DNA from: a bacterium
Lineage (GTDB): Bacteria; JACRDZ01; JAQUKH01
DNA: 34,927 nucleotides
Reading direction: 5' to 3'
Assembly (NCBI GenBank): GCA_040754625.1
Contig: JBFMCF010000049.1
Coordinates: 1 to 34,927, forward strand
Shown here: positions 25,865 to 34,183 of the stretch, piece by piece
Layout of the letters: each line of letters opens with the position of its first letter
How positions within the stretch are numbered: the first letter of the stretch is position 1
Translations under genes and position numbers: made by a program
The notes under the pieces: model-generated
Told to the model about the DNA's origin: nothing
Seen by the model: the letters and a program-made list of their open reading frames with translations, nothing else
Database searches by the model: none

Positions 25865-26876
25865 ATTTATCTTCTCTCAGCCATTTTGCTGCATCCTTGG
25901 CGTGATACGTAATAATAATATCCGCCCCGGCCCTTTTAATACTTGTAAGAATCTCTAAAGTTATCTTTTTTTCGTCAATCCAGCCTTTCATGGAGGCCGC
26001 TTTTACCATTGCATATTCACCGCTTACATTATACGCGGCAACCGGGATATCAAAATCCGATTTTACTTTTTTTATAATATCAAGATAAGAAAGAGCGGGT
26101 TTTACCATTATAATATCCGCGCCTTCATCTAAATCCTGCATCACTTCTCTTAACGCCTCCTGGGAATTAGAAGGATCCATTTGATAGCCTCGGCGGTCTC
26201 CAAACTGCGGTGTTGAATGCGCGGCCTCCCTAAACGGCCCGTAAAAAGCCGAAGCATACTTGACAGAATACGACATAACAGGGGTGCCGCTGAATCCATT
26301 ATCGTCAAGAACCGACCTTATGGCGCCTATCCGGCCATCCATCATATCGGACGGCGCTACCATGTCTGCGCCCGCCTCCGCGTGGGAAAGAGCGGTTTTA
26401 GCAATAAGCTCCAGCGATGCATCATTATCCACTTCATAATTTTCTCTCTGCTTTCCGCCTTCCGCCTTATGCCTTCTTATAAGTCCGCAATGTCCATGCG
26501 AAGTATATTCACAAAGACAAACATCGGTCACAACAATTATTTCCGGGATTTTCTTTTTTATTAAACGCACCGCTTCCTGGACAATACCATTATTATCATA
26601 AGCCCCGCTTCCGGTATCGTCTTTTTTATCCGGTATACCGAATAAAAGTATCGCGGGAATACCCAATGCCCTGACACCTTCGACTTCCTTATTTAACATA
26701 TCAATGGAAAAATGATACTGGCCGGGCAATGAACTGATTTCTCTTTTTATTTTATTCCCTTCCGCGACAAAAATCGGAAAAATAAATTTATCAGCGGATA
26801 AATAAGTCTCTTTAACCATTTTTCTGAAGTTTTCATTTTGTCTCGTTCTTCTCAATCTTGAAATCGGAAAATACAT
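25863..26876 (-). CDS. hemB: Delta-aminolevulinic acid dehydratase (porphobilinogen synthase)
   Basis: Condenses two 5-aminolevulinate molecules to porphobilinogen. It has 337 residues from the ATG at 26876, where AGGGAGGT gives a clear ribosome site; a longer frame to 26921 only translates the upstream repeat. The start MYFPISRLRRTRQ is typical. C120, C122 and C130 in VCLCEYTSHGHCG form the zinc site, and the two Schiff-base lysines lie in SVKYASAFYGPFREAA and MVKPALSYLDII. Normal length, so it should be active. It sits between the NHL-cytochrome fusion and ahbD. Confidence 0.97.
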   Translation of the reverse strand: MYFPISRLRRTRQNENFRKMVKETYLSADKFIFPIFVAEGNKIKREISSLPGQYHFSIDMLNKEVEGVRALGIPAILLFGIPDKKDDTGSGAYDNNGIVQEAVRLIKKKIPEIIVVTDVCLCEYTSHGHCGLIRRHKAEGGKQRENYEVDNDASLELIAKTALSHAEAGADMVAPSDMMDGRIGAIRSVLDDNGFSGTPVMSYSVKYASAFYGPFREAAHSTPQFGDRRGYQMDPSNSQEALREVMQDLDEGADIIMVKPALSYLDIIKKVKSDFDIPVAAYNVSGEYAMVKAASMKGWIDEKKITLEILTSIKRAGADIIITYHAKDAAKWLREDK

Positions 26877-26897
26877 AATAACCTCCCTGGGAAAATT

Positions 26898-26950
26898 GTT
26901 CAAGCCGTTCAAACGGTTCAAATGTTTAAACTGTTTAAACGGATTAAACT
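26898..26950. repeat. Array of the 9-bp unit GTTYAAACN (copy 4)
   Basis: GTTCAAGCC, GTTCAAACG, then an 8-base GTTCAAAT, GTTTAAACT, GTTTAAACG and GATTAAACT. One unit has lost a base, so the phase shifts. It lies between the NHL-cytochrome gene and hemB, ending just before hemB's ribosome site. Confidence 0.85.
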
Positions 26951-26959
26951 TTTTTATTT

Positions 26960-28585
26960 TCAGTCAAATCCACCATGGCATTTTATACACAACTCGCCTT
27001 TTGAAGTAATTAATATTGATTTATGCTGCGAGCTATGTGAATCATGGCATGTAAGGCAAAGTATCTTGCCGCCCTTGGCCGTTCTTAAATTAGACGGAAT
27101 TTTGACCTTATTGCTCGGGTAAATATCCTTGTATGGATGGGAATGTTTTTCAATAGCCGGCCCATTATGACAGCTATCATTTGAACAAATAGATTCAACG
27201 TCTCTCTGGAGAAGGAATTTATAAGATGACCCGTGTGATTTATGGCAAAGTTCACAAGAATTTTCTTTTCCCAAACCGGAATGTTTTTTATTAAGCTGGA
27301 TTGTATGGCAGACATAACAAAGCGTTTTAACATCTTCAATCAGTTTAAACCCTGTTTTGTCAATAAGATGGCAGGAATTGCATTTCCCCTGGACAACAGG
27401 TTTATGCCCGCGCAATAATTTTTTGTCATTTGAATAATGAGAATCATGGCAGTCAACGCAATTCATCTTGTCGACGGAATATTTAACATGTTTTGAATTA
27501 AAATCAGCATCATCTGTTTTATGGCAGTCTTTACAGAGTTCACTTATTGGTTTTTTCAAATTTAACGCCGGGTTTTTTCCATGGCTTAAATGACAAACCA
27601 GGCATTCTTTGTAAACAGAATGAATACTCACCGCTTTTTTGGTATCTTCTTTATGGCACATATCGCAAGACGCGTATTGATAAATAACATCACTAAAAAT
27701 CTGGATCCTCGTATTTTTTGAATCCACCACATAAAGCCTGTCATTTTTATCAATAAAAATTTTCATCGGTTCATCGAATTCACCCCTGTCTTTTCCCTTT
27801 TTCCCAAATACAAAAATCACATTGCCTTCTTCATCAAAACATTGTATCCTGTTATTCCCCGTGTCACTTATAAAAATTCTGTCATTACTGTCAATCGCTA
27901 TCCCCTGCGGTTTAAAAAAGGAACCCGGTTCATCTCCCGGCCTTCCGAATTTATTAATATAATCCCCCCTTGTATTAAATACCTGGACACGGTTATTGCC
28001 GGTATCCACTACATAAACCTTGCCTTTTTCTGTAATGGCTATTGCTGTAGGGTTCCTGAATTCCCCATTGGCTATACCCTCCCGGCCAAATTGTTTTAAA
28101 AAATTTCCTTTAATAAGCTGGAGCTGGCTGTTCCCTGTGTCCAGTATAAAAAGAATCCCGGTTTTTCCAAAATCCAGGTCAAAAGGCATATTAAATTTGC
28201 CCTGTCCCTCCCCGAGCCCCCCGAATTGGCCTTTCCAGTTTCCGCGCGGGGTAAAAATTTGAATCTGGTGCTGTCCGATGTCCGTCACATAAATAAACTT
28301 TTCTGAATCCACGCCAACCGCCCAGGGCAGGATAAACTCACCCCTTCCGGTCCCTTTTTTGCCAAAATTAAAATTCAATTTACCTTCTTTAGTAAACACG
28401 TTTATTTTCCCGTCCAGGCTGTCAGTAACATAAATCCAGCCGTCCTTTCCGATAACTACATCGCTTGGGACCGATGATTTATCGAGCTCTATGCAATTAT
28501 AAATTTCCGCTCCGCGAGAAATATTAATTTTATACAAACATACCACGGCGGTAAAAAATACAGGGACCAATTTAAACCATTTCAT
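26960..28585 (-). CDS. NHL-propeller fused to a decahaem cytochrome domain
   Basis: Protein of 541 residues. After a signal peptide (MKWFKLVPVFFTAVVCLYKI) come six NHL blades to about residue 300, for example KVYVVDTGNNRVQVF, RIFISDTGNNRIQCF and RLYVVDSKNTRIQIF. They are followed by nine CXXCH and one CX4CH (CSNDSCH) of the doubled-CXXCH type (CVDCHDSHYS, CELCHKSHGS, CLTCHDSHSS, CIKCHGGFD at the end). It joins on one chain the two modules encoded separately elsewhere in the window. Predicted periplasmic or extracellular. It sits inside the haem operon, 5 nt after cobA-hemD and 83 nt before hemB, so it is made together with haem enzymes. The ribosome site (AGAGGAAAAA) is weakly spaced. Confidence 0.92.
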   Translation of the reverse strand: MKWFKLVPVFFTAVVCLYKINISRGAEIYNCIELDKSSVPSDVVIGKDGWIYVTDSLDGKINVFTKEGKLNFNFGKKGTGRGEFILPWAVGVDSEKFIYVTDIGQHQIQIFTPRGNWKGQFGGLGEGQGKFNMPFDLDFGKTGILFILDTGNSQLQLIKGNFLKQFGREGIANGEFRNPTAIAITEKGKVYVVDTGNNRVQVFNTRGDYINKFGRPGDEPGSFFKPQGIAIDSNDRIFISDTGNNRIQCFDEEGNVIFVFGKKGKDRGEFDEPMKIFIDKNDRLYVVDSKNTRIQIFSDVIYQYASCDMCHKEDTKKAVSIHSVYKECLVCHLSHGKNPALNLKKPISELCKDCHKTDDADFNSKHVKYSVDKMNCVDCHDSHYSNDKKLLRGHKPVVQGKCNSCHLIDKTGFKLIEDVKTLCYVCHTIQLNKKHSGLGKENSCELCHKSHGSSYKFLLQRDVESICSNDSCHNGPAIEKHSHPYKDIYPSNKVKIPSNLRTAKGGKILCLTCHDSHSSQHKSILITSKGELCIKCHGGFD

Positions 28586-28590
28586 TTTTG

Positions 28591-30066
28591 TTAATTTTTC
28601 CTCTTTTCATAATATCCCACAATTTCATCCAATAATTTTTCAAGGGTATATTCTGAAGGCGATATTTTAACTTTTAATCCCGCCTTTTCAATCCGGTTTG
28701 AGGTAATCGGCCCTATGCTCGCGATATTAACGCCGCGCATTAAATCTTTTAGTTCATCCTGCGGGAAAAGGCTTATAAAATTATCCGCTGTCGAGAAGCT
28801 CGTAAAAGTAATAACATCAATCTCTTTCTCTTCAAGGAGCGGTTTTATTTTATTTAAACCTGAATCTACTTTGACTGTTCTATACGCGGTTGCCACATTA
28901 ACGTTCGCCCCCATTTCTTCAAGCCTTTCAGGTAAAATTTCTCTCGCGACCTCGGCACGTGGAATAAGAATATTTTTGCCCTTAATTTCTTCTTTCAAAA
29001 ATCCCTCAACTATGCCTTCCGCCCTGAATTCTTTAGGAATAAAATCTGTTTTTATCCCTAAATTTTCTATTGCTTTTGCGGTACCGGGCCCTATCGCACA
29101 AATTTTTATTCCTTTTAACAAGCGCAGGTCATAACCTTTTTTATTTACCCGCTCAAAAAAATATTTTACCCCGTTGGAACTTGTAAAAATAATCCAGTGA
29201 TATTTTTCTATCTCATCAAGCGCTTTATCCAAATCTTCGTAATTCAACGCCGGAACAATTTCAATAGTGGGAAATTCTATTACCCTCGCACCTTCATCTT
29301 CCAATAACCTGGAAAATTCGCCTGCCTGCTGCTGGCTGCGCGTTACTATTATATTCCTGCCAAACAGCGGCCTGTTATCGAACCAGCGCCATTTGTCTCT
29401 CAACCCCACTACCTCCCCGGCAATAACTAAAAACGGGGGGTTAATCTTTTTTTCCAAAACCCTGCCGGTTATGTTCCCGAGATTTCCTGTAATGACCTCC
29501 TGGCTGTTACTCCCGCCTTTTTTAATGACTGCCGCGGGCGTATTTTCTTTATAACCGGAACTTAATACCTTTTCCATGACCATATTAAAATTATTAATAC
29601 CGTGATAAATAACCAATGTAGCAGCATCCTTTGGTATTTTAATCCCATTTTCTTCCGTAATACAGACAAATGCGAAATTTAATCCAAATTCACTATGAAG
29701 CAGAGGGATTCCGGCATAAATTGAAGTCAATAATTCCGGAAAACAGGGAATAAACTCAAAAGGCACGTCTAATGAAATTAAATTTTCTATTTCGCTGTTT
29801 TGTTTACAGGCAATAAATAAATCCCCGCTTTTCAGGTAAACAATAATTTTACCTTCTTTTACTTTATTTAAAATCAAGTTTTTTATTTTATCATAATCTT
29901 CATTCAAAATTCTCTCTTTTTTATTAACTGAAATTACATCTTCATCAATACCGCTGTTATAAATAACAATATCTGCATCAGAAAGAATCTCCAATCCCTT
30001 TGATGGCATTAACCTGGCACTGCTGGACGGCACCTCTATAAAATAAATTTTACCTTTTTTATCCAT
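28591..30066 (-). CDS. hemD: Uroporphyrinogen-III synthase fused to a degenerate CobA-like domain
   Basis: Protein of 491 residues from the ATG at 30066; the longer TTG frame only translates a spacer repeat. The C-terminal half (about 232-491) is HemD, which closes hydroxymethylbilane to uroporphyrinogen III: RPLFGRNIIVTRSQQQAGEF, EFPTIEIVPA, WIIFTSSNGVKYFF, AIGPGTAKAI and ITFTSFSTADNF. The N-terminal half (about 1-230) aligns by pattern with uroporphyrinogen-III methyltransferase (CobA/SumT), but the SAM loop GAGPGDP reads EVPSSSA and GGDPFVFGRG reads SGDLFIACKQ. It is probably not catalytic as SumT, so the siroheme route needs that activity elsewhere. No good ribosome site is visible. Confidence 0.92.
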   Translation of the reverse strand: MDKKGKIYFIEVPSSSARLMPSKGLEILSDADIVIYNSGIDEDVISVNKKERILNEDYDKIKNLILNKVKEGKIIVYLKSGDLFIACKQNSEIENLISLDVPFEFIPCFPELLTSIYAGIPLLHSEFGLNFAFVCITEENGIKIPKDAATLVIYHGINNFNMVMEKVLSSGYKENTPAAVIKKGGSNSQEVITGNLGNITGRVLEKKINPPFLVIAGEVVGLRDKWRWFDNRPLFGRNIIVTRSQQQAGEFSRLLEDEGARVIEFPTIEIVPALNYEDLDKALDEIEKYHWIIFTSSNGVKYFFERVNKKGYDLRLLKGIKICAIGPGTAKAIENLGIKTDFIPKEFRAEGIVEGFLKEEIKGKNILIPRAEVAREILPERLEEMGANVNVATAYRTVKVDSGLNKIKPLLEEKEIDVITFTSFSTADNFISLFPQDELKDLMRGVNIASIGPITSNRIEKAGLKVKISPSEYTLEKLLDEIVGYYEKRKN

Positions 30067-30071
30067 TTTTT

Positions 30072-30134
30072 TTCGTGAAACGTAAATTGTAAATCGTGAA
30101 TTGTTCAAATAGTCTATTTACGTTTTACTTTTCA
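30072..30134. repeat. Spacer with inverted repeat between hemC and cobA-hemD
   Basis: AAACGTAAAT (30078-30087) pairs with ATTTACGTTT (30116-30125), a 10-bp stem. The loop contains related CGTGAA and GTAAAT pieces and one GTTCAAATA resembling the 9-bp unit. It may be a hairpin in the operon mRNA or another dispersed repeat. Confidence 0.55.
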
Positions 30135-30138
30135 CAAG

Positions 30139-31068
30139 TTACGGCCTGTAAATTTCTTCTAAAATCTTATCCCCGCCCTGGGACAATAAATTTTCAGCCA
30201 GTTTTATTCCTGTTTTTTCCGCGTCTTTTATTTCGCTGTCCAACCCGGCCTTATATAACCTTTTACCGTCAAGGCTTGCGATAACTCCGTTCAAAACAAG
30301 CCTGCCTTTTTCTATCCTGCCCCATGAACCAATGGGAACCTGGCATCCGCCCTCAAGCCGGCGAAGCATGGCCCGCTCAGCCATAATAGACCAGTAAGAT
30401 TCTTCGTGGTTTAGTCCCCCGATTATTTTCTTTATTTTTACATCATCGCTTCTTATCTCAATACCAATCGACCCCTGCCCTACCGCGGGCAAAATCAAAT
30501 CATACGGGATAACCTGGCGGATACTTTCATGGTATCCCAGCCGTTTCACGCCGGCCGCCGCCAAAATAATACCATCTAAATTTAATTCTTTCATTTTCTT
30601 CAACCTGGTCTGGATGTTCCCGCGTAAATCCTTAAATTTTAAATCCGGGCGGACGGACATGAGCTGGGCAATCCGGCGTAAACTGCTTGTTCCTATGGAA
30701 CCGTTTAACGGGAGTTCTTCTATTTTATTATAAGAATCCGAAATAAAAACATCATGGTTATCTTCCCTCTGCAGGATCACGCCTATACAAAGACCCGGAG
30801 GAAGATTTGTCGGTACATCTTTCATGCTGTGGACCGCCAAATCTATCTCTTTGCGAAGGAGCGCTTCTTCTATCTCTTTTACAAAAAGCCCTTTGTCGCC
30901 TACTTTCGCGAGTGCCACATCTAAAATTTTATCACCGGTAGTTTTTATTTTTTTTATTTCTATTTCAATATCCGGGCTGTCCGCCCCGATTTTAGAAATT
31001 ACAAATTCTGTCTGCCATAATGCCAGCCTGCTTCCGCGGCTGCCGATTATTATTTTCTTTTTTGACAT
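30139..31068 (-). CDS. hemC: Hydroxymethylbilane synthase (porphobilinogen deaminase)
   Basis: Joins four porphobilinogens into hydroxymethylbilane. It has 309 residues. Motifs: IIIGSRGSRLALWQTEFV at the start, VHSMKDVPTNLPPG (active-site Asp region), GTSSLRRIAQL, LRGNIQTRLKKM, and LEGGCQVPIGSWG with the cysteine that holds the dipyrromethane cofactor. AGGAGACAA directly precedes the ATG. It is 25 nt after hemA in the operon, and length and motifs are normal. Confidence 0.97.
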   Translation of the reverse strand: MSKKKIIIGSRGSRLALWQTEFVISKIGADSPDIEIEIKKIKTTGDKILDVALAKVGDKGLFVKEIEEALLRKEIDLAVHSMKDVPTNLPPGLCIGVILQREDNHDVFISDSYNKIEELPLNGSIGTSSLRRIAQLMSVRPDLKFKDLRGNIQTRLKKMKELNLDGIILAAAGVKRLGYHESIRQVIPYDLILPAVGQGSIGIEIRSDDVKIKKIIGGLNHEESYWSIMAERAMLRRLEGGCQVPIGSWGRIEKGRLVLNGVIASLDGKRLYKAGLDSEIKDAEKTGIKLAENLLSQGGDKILEEIYRP

Positions 31069-31093
31069 TTGTCTCCTTTAAAACCCGCAATTA

Positions 31094-32371
31094 CTATTTC
31101 GCATCCTTGTTTTCCAGGCCAAAAAGATAGCGCAAGGCATCGACATAAATATACCCGCTGTCCTCTTGTGCCGCCTTTTTTAATTGTGTAATCGGAAGAT
31201 GTAAAATTTTGTTTGTAATGCCAACCGTCAGGGCCTCGATTAAATTCTTGTCCTTTTCATTCATATTACCAAACTTGTTAATGACCTTTTCCAGCTCGTT
31301 TTTCCTGATATCCTCAACCATATCCTTGAATGAAACAATAGTAGGAACTGCCTCCAGGCTGTTGAACCACATAAAAAAATTATGTTTCTCTTTATCAATA
31401 ATCGCCTCTACTTTCGGTATTTCTTTCGCCCTCTCCTTGAGATTTGATTCAACAACCACCTTTAAGTCATCAATATCATAAAGATACACATTATCTATAT
31501 CATTAACCCCGGCCTCGATGTCCCGCGGGACAGCAATATCAATAAAAAAAATCGGCTTATGCCTTCTTTCTTTAATAAGCCTTGCGACAAAATCTTTAGT
31601 AATAATGCAGTGCGGCGAGCCGGTTGAACTTATAACAATATCAACATTGAGCATTTCGCGGAAACATTCTTCAAATGTAACAGGCTGAGCCTGGAACTGC
31701 CTTGCAAGTTCTTCCGCCTTTTCATAAGTACGGTTACCGATAATTACTTTTGAAATACCATTTCCACACAGGTGCCTCAGGGTCAATTCACTCATTTCTC
31801 CCGCGCCTATTACTAAAGCGGTTTTCCCGGCAATGTCCCCGAATATCTTTTTAGCAAGCTCTACTGCCGCGAAACTTATTGAAACAGCGTTTTTTGCTAT
31901 ATCTGTCTCATTCCGCGCTCTTTTCCCCACTTCGCTGGCTTTTTTAAAAAGAGTATTAAACACAATACTGTTAGTCCCTGCCTGGACAGCATATTCAAAA
32001 GCAGTTTTTACCTGCCCCATAATCTGGGGTTCGCCGACAATCATGGAATCCAGGCTTGAAACAACACGAAAAAGCTGATTAACCGCATCTTCATTTTGAT
32101 AAGTATAAAGATGCTGAATAAATGGTTTCCTGTCCGCGCCCTGGTTTTTATCAAGAAAATCTTCTATTATTTTAACCCCTTTATTGAAATCGCGGACAAG
32201 AGAATAAATCTCAAACCTGTTACAGGTAGAAAGAATCAAAATTTCTTTGATTTCAGAACTTTTTTTTAATTCAATCAGAGATTCTTTAATTTTCTCTTCG
32301 GAAAAAGAAAATTTTTCTCTTAATTCAACAGGGGCGGTTTTATGATTCAACCCCATAACCAATATTTCCAT
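31094..32371 (-). CDS. hemA: Glutamyl-tRNA reductase
   Basis: Reduces glutamyl-tRNA to glutamate-1-semialdehyde with NADPH, the committed step of the C5 haem pathway. It has 425 residues from the ATG at 32371 (GGAGTAAAA before it), rather than the TTG at 32407 that overlaps the preceding gene. The catalytic cysteine is C50 in ILSTCNRFEIYSL. Also present are GLNHKTAPVELREKFSF, VVSSLDSMIVGEPQIMGQVK, VIGAGEMSELTLRHL (nucleotide site) and FIDIAVPRDIE. Its dimerisation tail is present to residue 425. In many bacteria HemA is regulated by haem; nothing in this sequence shows that directly. Confidence 0.97.
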   Translation of the reverse strand: MEILVMGLNHKTAPVELREKFSFSEEKIKESLIELKKSSEIKEILILSTCNRFEIYSLVRDFNKGVKIIEDFLDKNQGADRKPFIQHLYTYQNEDAVNQLFRVVSSLDSMIVGEPQIMGQVKTAFEYAVQAGTNSIVFNTLFKKASEVGKRARNETDIAKNAVSISFAAVELAKKIFGDIAGKTALVIGAGEMSELTLRHLCGNGISKVIIGNRTYEKAEELARQFQAQPVTFEECFREMLNVDIVISSTGSPHCIITKDFVARLIKERRHKPIFFIDIAVPRDIEAGVNDIDNVYLYDIDDLKVVVESNLKERAKEIPKVEAIIDKEKHNFFMWFNSLEAVPTIVSFKDMVEDIRKNELEKVINKFGNMNEKDKNLIEALTVGITNKILHLPITQLKKAAQEDSGYIYVDALRYLFGLENKDAK

Positions 32372-32403
32372 TTTTACTCCGTCTCGTGCTCTGTTATCAG
32401 GTA

Positions 32404-33210
32404 TCAAAAATAATGCAGCCCTTTAATCCCCAGATAAGTAAAAATTGCCGTCCAAAAACCAATTATAGAAAGATACGCCAATTTTTTCCCGCGCCATCCG
32501 AAGATGTGGCGTACCACAAGATATATCACATAAATCAGCCATGTAATTAAAGCACCGATTACCTGCGGTGCCCAATTCCAATAATGCCCCCAGACCTGGT
32601 TCGCCCAGAACATTCCAAGCCCTATGCTTACAGTAAAAAGAGGAAATCCTATTAAAATAAGACGATTGTTCAATTCATCCAGAATTTCCAAAGACGGCAA
32701 GAGATTATGGAAAGGTGCCGGCCTTTTTGCCTTGAAGTAGTGTTCCTGTATCAAATACATAAGGCCTGTCGAAAAAGCCAATGCGAAAGTCGCATAACCA
32801 AAAAATGAAATTGCAACGTGTAATTTCAGCCAGTTGCTTTCCAAAGCAGGCGGCGCAATATTTATCTCTTTGGAAGAAAGACCGGCATATAATAAACAAA
32901 GAAAAACCAACGGCAAAATAAAGGAACCCAATATTTCAAACCTGTATTTAATGGATAAAATAAAATAAATGATTATCAGCGTCCACGCAAAAAAAACGAG
33001 AGATTCATATAAATTCGAAAATGGAACATGCCCGGCAATAAAAAAGCGGCTCAAGAGAGAAGCTGAATGGAAGAAAAAACCAATAACGACAAAAACATAT
33101 CCGAATAAAATAATTTTTTCATTTTTATTATGCGCAAAAATAAAATTAGCAGTGATGCTTATTATATATAAAAAAAAGGCCGCATTAAAAAATAATATAT
33201 CAAAACGCAT
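32404..33210 (-). CDS. CcsA/HemX-like c-type cytochrome assembly membrane protein
   Basis: Protein of 268 residues with about eight hydrophobic helices. Motifs include SRFFIAGHVPFSNLYESL, LKLHVAISFFGYATFALAF and FGWRGKKLAYLSIIGFWTAIFTYLGI, which place it in the CcsA/CcmF/HemX haem-handling family that attaches haem to apocytochromes. The tryptophan-rich WWD segment, normally close to WGxYWxWDPKExW, reads WGHYWNWAPQVIG (207-219). The Asp and Glu are gone, and the following histidine is shifted (YLVVRH instead of YLHxR). GGAAGG precedes the ATG. It is first in the haem operon. A HemX-type role in setting HemA level is the alternative. Confidence 0.88.
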   Translation of the reverse strand: MRFDILFFNAAFFLYIISITANFIFAHNKNEKIILFGYVFVVIGFFFHSASLLSRFFIAGHVPFSNLYESLVFFAWTLIIIYFILSIKYRFEILGSFILPLVFLCLLYAGLSSKEINIAPPALESNWLKLHVAISFFGYATFALAFSTGLMYLIQEHYFKAKRPAPFHNLLPSLEILDELNNRLILIGFPLFTVSIGLGMFWANQVWGHYWNWAPQVIGALITWLIYVIYLVVRHIFGWRGKKLAYLSIIGFWTAIFTYLGIKGLHYF

Positions 33211-33243
33211 ACTTTACCTTCCAGTTTTTACTTATAGTACCAT

Positions 33244-33271
33244 ATTTTAACCTAATTTGCTATTTTTTCAA
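33244..33271 (-). promoter_or_regulatory. Candidate promoter of the haem operon
   Basis: On the minus strand TTGAAA (33266-33271), a 16-nt spacer and TAAAAT (33244-33249) lie between the rnfB stop and the ccsA-like start. Just upstream AATACTTGA occurs twice, 15 nt apart, and could be a regulator site. The operon could also be read through from rnfAB. Confidence 0.4.
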
Positions 33272-33280
33272 GTATTTTTG

Positions 33281-34087
33281 TCAAGTATTTTCTGCGGGTG
33301 TATAAATCGATTTAGTGGGGCACACGGGGACACAATCCATGCAATTGTTGCATTTTGTATAATCGATTACAGCTAAATTATCTTTTACCGTAATCGCTTT
33401 TTGCGGGCACTTTTTGACGCAGATCTGGCAGGCGATACAGCCAATACTGCATTTTTTCTTAACTTCCACGCCTTTATCAAATGATGAACATCTTATTTCA
33501 ACTTTAGCTTTTTCAGGTACCAATGAAATTATTTTTTTGGGGCATTCTGTAACGCATATCCCGCATGAAGTACAAAGATTTCTGTCTATCTCCGGGAGGC
33601 ATGTTTCAGGGTTCATTTTAATGGCGTTAAAGGGGCATACCCTCGCGCAGGTCCCAAAACCCAGGCAACCATATTGACATGCCTTGTGGCCGCCAGAAAC
33701 CAGAATAGCGGTCTGGCAGTCGGGAAATCCGTCATAGATAAAAACATCCGATGCCTTGCCTGTTCCGCCCTGGCATTTGATATAAGCTGTCTTTCTTTCT
33801 TTCGCGGTCACTTCCACACCAAGTATCTTTGCCAGTTTTTTCGCCGTTTCATTCCCGCCGGCAATACATTTATCAGGGGACAAATTACCGAGCGTCAGAG
33901 CGTGCGCGTATCCGGAACACCCGGGATAGCCGCATGCCCCGCAGTTGGCCCCCGGCAGGGCCTTCAAAAGTTCCTCCTCCAATTGATTGAGTTCGATCTT
34001 CAACTTCTCATCAGCTATGGCAAGAAGCAGGCCAAATAAAAGGCCGATCGCTCCCAAACCTGCAACAGCGCCAATCAACGTATTCAA
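33281..34087 (-). CDS. rnfB: Rnf electron transport complex subunit B
   Basis: Iron-sulfur subunit of the ion-pumping ferredoxin:NAD oxidoreductase. It has 268 residues: an N-terminal membrane anchor (about 3-25), then ALPGANCGACGYPGCSGYAHAL holding the first 4Fe-4S site, then ferredoxin-like motifs (CLGFGTCARVCP, CTSCGICVTECP, CIACQICVKKCP, CNNCMDCVPVCP). It starts with TTG at 34087: AAAGGAGG lies 6 nt before it and no ATG is near. It follows rnfA over a 96-nt spacer with an inverted repeat. The ferredoxin side may link to the anaerobic redox balance of the cytochrome system, which is inference. Confidence 0.95.
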   Translation of the reverse strand: MNTLIGAVAGLGAIGLLFGLLLAIADEKLKIELNQLEEELLKALPGANCGACGYPGCSGYAHALTLGNLSPDKCIAGGNETAKKLAKILGVEVTAKERKTAYIKCQGGTGKASDVFIYDGFPDCQTAILVSGGHKACQYGCLGFGTCARVCPFNAIKMNPETCLPEIDRNLCTSCGICVTECPKKIISLVPEKAKVEIRCSSFDKGVEVKKKCSIGCIACQICVKKCPQKAITVKDNLAVIDYTKCNNCMDCVPVCPTKSIYTPAENT

Positions 34088-34103
34088 AACAAACCTCCTT
34101 TAA

Positions 34104-34181
34104 GAAATTCAAAACTCAAAATGAAGAATTCAAAATTGGCACACCATACTTTTGACTTTTGTATTTTGACTTTTTCATTTA
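34104..34181. repeat. Low-complexity inverted repeat between rnfA and rnfB
   Basis: AATGAAGAATTCAAAAT (34120-34136) is complementary at 15 of 17 positions to 34163-34179. The flanks repeat TCAAAA and TTTTGA pieces, and no gene fits. It resembles the AT-rich intergenic dispersed repeats found in many uncultivated-bacterium genomes. Confidence 0.6.
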
Positions 34182-34183
34182 CT

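Noticed and set aside
25434-25958. Plus-strand frame with FKRFKQF-type repeats over the 25784 array
   Set aside because: It is the 9-bp DNA repeat read in a stop-free frame, antisense to ahbD and hemB, with no ribosome site of its own; not a real protein repeat.
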